A DNA stretch of 54,362 nucleotides from Acidobacteriaceae bacterium (lineage in GTDB: Bacteria > Acidobacteriota > Terriglobia > Terriglobales > Acidobacteriaceae): the NCBI GenBank assembly GCA_027452245.1, contig DAIDGW010000043.1, positions 1-54,362 on the forward strand, written 5' to 3'. Positions 51,703 to 54,362 of this stretch are shown here, piece by piece. The notes below the pieces were generated by a model. It was not told where the DNA came from. It worked only from the letters and a program-made list of their open reading frames with translations, and made no database searches. The position numbers and the translations under genes are program-made. Position 1 is the stretch's first letter. Each line of letters begins with the position of its first letter.

Positions 51703-51733
51703 AAAAAACGGGCGGCTTTCTTGCAGCCGCCCG
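51703..51733 (-). terminator. Intrinsic terminator after the DUF4382 lipoprotein gene
   Basis: Minus-strand CGGGCGGCT pairs perfectly over 9 bp with AGCCGCCCG around a 7-base loop, followed by TTTTTTATTT. It lies 22 bases after the lipoprotein stop and ends that transcript before the oxidoreductase gene. Confidence 0.9.
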
Positions 51734-51754
51734 CGGTCAAGGATTCTTGGCCGT

Positions 51755-53161
51755 TTATTGTCCCGCCGGAAGTACGCGAACGTGTCCCGCAATGACTAGG
51801 GGCTGGCCGTTAAGCGGATTCTTGAAAACCAGCCCGCGCGAAACCAGGTTCGGTGTGCCCGCCGCAGCGAGGCCGGAAAGACCGTTGATGTTCTCGAAAT
51901 CCGTGAGATTTCCGGTGTAAACAGTGAACGGTCCGCCGGCGGCATAGCTCATCAAGGCGTCATTCTGCATCAGGAACGAACCTTGATTGCCGGAGGTGAT
52001 GCTCACGCTATTGGCGACCAGCGTTCCAAATACTCCCTGACGCCGCAACGAAACCATATCCGGCGTGAAAGCGCCTCCCGAAATGTTGCCGCCGATGAAA
52101 ATGCGTTGCCCGACCACCAGCGATGACTCGTTGAACACTTCCGAAAGCAGCCAATTGTCGAAGAAGCAAACGTCGTAGTTACTGACGCCACTCAGGTTGA
52201 TGGTTTGAACCGTGTCGACCGGAATCACGCCAGACGTGCCCAGTTCTTCCCCAACCCACATGGTCACGGAGGTGACCGGCCCTGAAGCCGGATTGACCGC
52301 CAGCACTCGTCCGGAGATGAAGGCCTTATCGGTGGTGATCAGTTCCACCCAGCCTGCCAGGATGCTGCCGTCGGCTTGCACAGTTCCAACCACCGAGACC
52401 ATCGCATTCGCCGTGAGCGTTCCGAGGCTGTTGCTGCCGTTGTATTGCGTGCTGGAGTTGACATCAATCGTTCTGGGCACGCCGTACGGTCCCTGCGTCT
52501 GGAAAGAATTGCCCGATGTATTCACGGTTACGATATTGCCGGTGAAATCGGTAATCTGCCCCACGGCAGCGGATGCGGAAACTGCTGAGACATTGATGAT
52601 CGGATTGATCGTGCCCGTCATTTGGCCGCTGCTGTTGGTCGCGAGCGAATCGCGCAGATTGAAATCGATGTGCAGGCCCACAAGGCCATTGCTGCTCACA
52701 ACCAGCGGTGCTCCCGTGGGAAACGGCACGGTAACGGTGGTTTGCGAGAAAGAACCTGTCAGAGTCTGTGCGGATGGCGGCGTCGTGGTCATATCCACAT
52801 AGCTGATGACCGGTGCCGGCTTCGCATTCTCAAACGTGAAGGTCACGCTGTTGTACGTGCCTTGCGGAACGGTGTTGAACGCGAGCAGGGTGCGAAGTCC
52901 CATCAGGCGGGCGAAATCGACAGCTTCAGGCGATGAAAGTGCGTTAACCGTCGAAGATCCATTGTTCAAAGTGATCTGATCGATGGTCACATTGAAGCCC
53001 ACAACTGCGGATGCGGGGGCATCTTCGCCGGTCACGAACATTGGTCCCGTCGTAGCGTTCGGCGAAGGAGCCGATTTGGAACCATTGCTGCTGCCGCAAG
53101 CAGCCGTAACAACCAGGGCCGCGAGCAGAGAGAGCACAGACATGGCGCGTTTCATCGACAA
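51755..53161 (-). CDS. DUF4382/DUF5666-type lipoprotein
   Basis: A 468-residue lipoprotein with lipobox VTAAC (Cys21) and a Ser/Asn-rich linker. Residues 50-190 resemble DUF4382: AVVGFNVTIDQITLNNGSSTVNAL, DFARLMGLRTLLAFNTVPQGTYNSVTFTFENA and a GLHIDFNL strand. The rest is a run of beta strands with DUF5666-like repeats (VGQITDFTGNIVTVNTSGNSFQTQG, DVNSSTQYNG, VGTVQADGSILAGWVEL, ISGRVLAVN). Such proteins are common in acidobacteria and may be surface or periplasmic carbohydrate- or ion-binding modules; no activity is proven. It is a single gene with a strong terminator. Confidence 0.82.
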   Translation of the reverse strand: MSMKRAMSVLSLLAALVVTAACGSSNGSKSAPSPNATTGPMFVTGEDAPASAVVGFNVTIDQITLNNGSSTVNALSSPEAVDFARLMGLRTLLAFNTVPQGTYNSVTFTFENAKPAPVISYVDMTTTPPSAQTLTGSFSQTTVTVPFPTGAPLVVSSNGLVGLHIDFNLRDSLATNSSGQMTGTINPIINVSAVSASAAVGQITDFTGNIVTVNTSGNSFQTQGPYGVPRTIDVNSSTQYNGSNSLGTLTANAMVSVVGTVQADGSILAGWVELITTDKAFISGRVLAVNPASGPVTSVTMWVGEELGTSGVIPVDTVQTINLSGVSNYDVCFFDNWLLSEVFNESSLVVGQRIFIGGNISGGAFTPDMVSLRRQGVFGTLVANSVSITSGNQGSFLMQNDALMSYAAGGPFTVYTGNLTDFENINGLSGLAAAGTPNLVSRGLVFKNPLNGQPLVIAGHVRVLPAGQ

Positions 53162-53336
53162 GCTCCTGAAAGTCGACTCTGAGGAATTCTCGACTCGGAG
53201 GGTGAAACCCGGCCCGGGATGCGGAGTTTCGCTACGAGGTGCGCGCCGGCACCACTGGGAAGTACACGAAGGTAACCAAGAGTAACGTGCGGCGGGAGGG
53301 ACTACGGGCGGAATCAGATGACTCCGTCCGCAGAGT

Positions 53337-53924
53337 TTATTTCAATTCCAGGACTTCTCTTTCCTTGGCCTTGCTCATCTCTTCCATCTTTTTGATTTCA
53401 TCGTCCGTGAGTTTCTGGATCTCGTCGAGCGAGCGTTTTTCGTCGTCTTCGGTGATCTTCTTGTCTTTCATCGCCTTCTTGATGGCGTCATTGCCGTCAC
53501 GACGGATGTTGCGAACGGCCGTGCGATGCTCTTCGAGAATTTTGTGCAGGTGCTTCACCATGTCCTGACGACGCTCCTGCGTGAGCGGTGGAACAGGCAC
53601 TCGGATCATCTTGCCGTCGTTCATGGGATTCAGCCCCAGGTCACCGCCGCGGATGGCTTTTTCGATGGCCGCGAGCTGAGAAGGATCAAAGGGTTGCACC
53701 GTGATCAACTGCGCTTCTGGCGCATGCACCTGCGCCACCTGGTTCAACGGCATCTGCGAACCATAAGCCTCGACGGTCACGCCGTCGAGCATGTGCACCG
53801 AAGCCCGGCCGGTGCGCGTCGCCGCCATCGCTTTGCGAAAATCTTCTACTGCTTTTTCCATCCGGGACTTCAGTTGTATGTAGGTATCTTTCAGCCCGGG
53901 GATTCCTGCCATTGTCGCTGGCAT
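53337..53924 (-). CDS. frr: Ribosome recycling factor
   Basis: A 195-residue RRF that with EF-G splits the post-termination ribosome. It has the helical hairpin ends KSRMEKAVEDFRKAMAATRTGRASVHMLDGVTVEAYGSQMPLNQVAQV and RVPVPPLTQERRQDMVKHLHKILEEHRTAVRNIRRDGNDAIKKAMKDKKITEDDEKRSLDEIQKLTDDEIKKMEEM. It carries about ten extra N-terminal residues compared with E. coli; ATG 53912 (MAGIPGLKD) is an alternative start. It lies downstream of pyrH, the usual bacterial order. Confidence 0.97.
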   Translation of the reverse strand: MPATMAGIPGLKDTYIQLKSRMEKAVEDFRKAMAATRTGRASVHMLDGVTVEAYGSQMPLNQVAQVHAPEAQLITVQPFDPSQLAAIEKAIRGGDLGLNPMNDGKMIRVPVPPLTQERRQDMVKHLHKILEEHRTAVRNIRRDGNDAIKKAMKDKKITEDDEKRSLDEIQKLTDDEIKKMEEMSKAKEREVLELK

Positions 53925-54106
53925 CGTCAGCTCCGTTTCACTGCAGACTCAAAACGAAAGATTATAAACCAGTCGTGCGCTACAAGCCGCTAGCTTCCAG
54001 CGCCGGGTTTGAGGGTTGCGACTCCGGACCCGTTGTCACTCCGAGCAGCGCGAGGAATCTCCCTTTACTTTGAGCTTAGAACTCGGGACTCAAGACTTGC
54101 AGCCCA

Positions 54107-54362
54107 CTACGCACTGACCATCGAGCCGATCTTTTCGCCCGTGACTACGCGGCGGATATTGCCGCGTTCGTTGAGATTGAAAATGATGATCGGAAGATTG
54201 TTGTCTTTGCACAGACTGATGGCGGTTGAATCCATGACCTTCAAGCCTTGCTGCAAAACGTCCATGTAGGTGATCGCGGTGAATTTTTTCGCGGTTTTCA
54301 CCAGCATGGGATCGGCATCGTAGATGCCATCGACCTTGGTGGCTTTCAGGATGGCATCGGCC
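54107..54362 (-). CDS. pyrH: UMP kinase, C-terminal fragment
   Basis: Only the last 84 codons are inside the window; the gene starts beyond 54362. The visible part reads [18 protein letters not shown], then [58 protein letters not shown]. This is the C-terminal half of bacterial UMP kinase, with the [18 protein letters not shown] and F-N-L signatures. The enzyme phosphorylates UMP to UDP in the cytoplasm. The pyrH-frr order is conserved in bacteria; 182 bases separate them here. Confidence 0.95.
   Translation of the reverse strand, partial: ADAILKATKVDGIYDADPMLVKTAKKFTAITYMDVLQQGLKVMDSTAISLCKDNNLPIIIFNLNERGNIRRVVTGEKIGSMVSA

Noticed and set aside
1-54362. CRISPR array, insertion sequence or prophage
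   Set aside because: No regularly spaced repeats, transposase, integrase or phage structural motif was seen on either strand.

Overview
The window looks like a chromosomal segment of a soil-type acidobacterium (Acidobacteriota, probably class Terriglobia). The case rests on the combination of an Oar-like TonB-dependent receptor with an N-terminal carboxypeptidase-regulatory domain, a membrane-anchored winged-helix regulator of the type common in that phylum, hopanoid/ceramide-type GT21 glycosyltransferases, a DUF4382 lipoprotein, moderately high GC, and a Gram-negative envelope block (bamA, two OmpH/Skp genes, tonB). The assignment is inferred from gene content; no rRNA is present. No insertion sequence, prophage or CRISPR array was seen.

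Layout. 1-5.9 kb: a truncated PhzF-family gene, a 1-Cys peroxiredoxin, an orphan BrnA-like antitoxin, a selenocysteine tRNA, a decayed secreted-protein pseudogene, a C45/phospholipase-B-like hydrolase, a GerW-family protein and an exported hypothetical protein. 5.9-15.7 kb: a maltodextrin/starch locus with a periplasmic GH13 enzyme, an Oar-like receptor, a divergent membrane-bound regulator, a sugar MFS transporter and malQ. 15.9-24.0 kb: a hybrid histidine kinase, two convergent HpnI-like glycosyltransferases, two MacB/FtsX-type permeases, two DUF5985 membrane proteins and a small regulator. 24.1-24.7 kb: an enlarged RNase P RNA gene. 24.8-31.6 kb: a beta-propeller protein, an M28 peptidase and a four-gene thiosulfate-dehydrogenase-like operon.

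31.8-37.4 kb: a tight five-gene cluster of a cyclic-2,3-diphosphoglycerate-synthetase-like P-loop protein, ornithine carbamoyltransferase, carbamate kinase, aspartate carbamoyltransferase and ornithine aminotransferase. It is best read as citrulline/ornithine and carbamoyl-phosphate metabolism. 37.6-43.9 kb: a DUF6800-like small protein, a GT4 glycosyltransferase, a translationally coupled hydrolase-GNAT-glyA operon, a brnTA module with a broken toxin gene, and alr. 43.9-49.4 kb: tonB, two OmpH/Skp chaperones and bamA. 49.5-54.4 kb: a molybdopterin oxidoreductase, a DUF4382 lipoprotein, frr and the end of pyrH.

The items most worth a second look are the RNase P RNA, in which the same 11-12 bp arm recurs in three separate helices; the carbamoyl-phosphate cluster with its P-loop protein of unknown role; the tsdB/tsdA-like operon carrying two extra exported proteins between the cytochromes; and a brnTA locus where the toxin is frameshifted twice but the antitoxin and a palindromic operator are intact.
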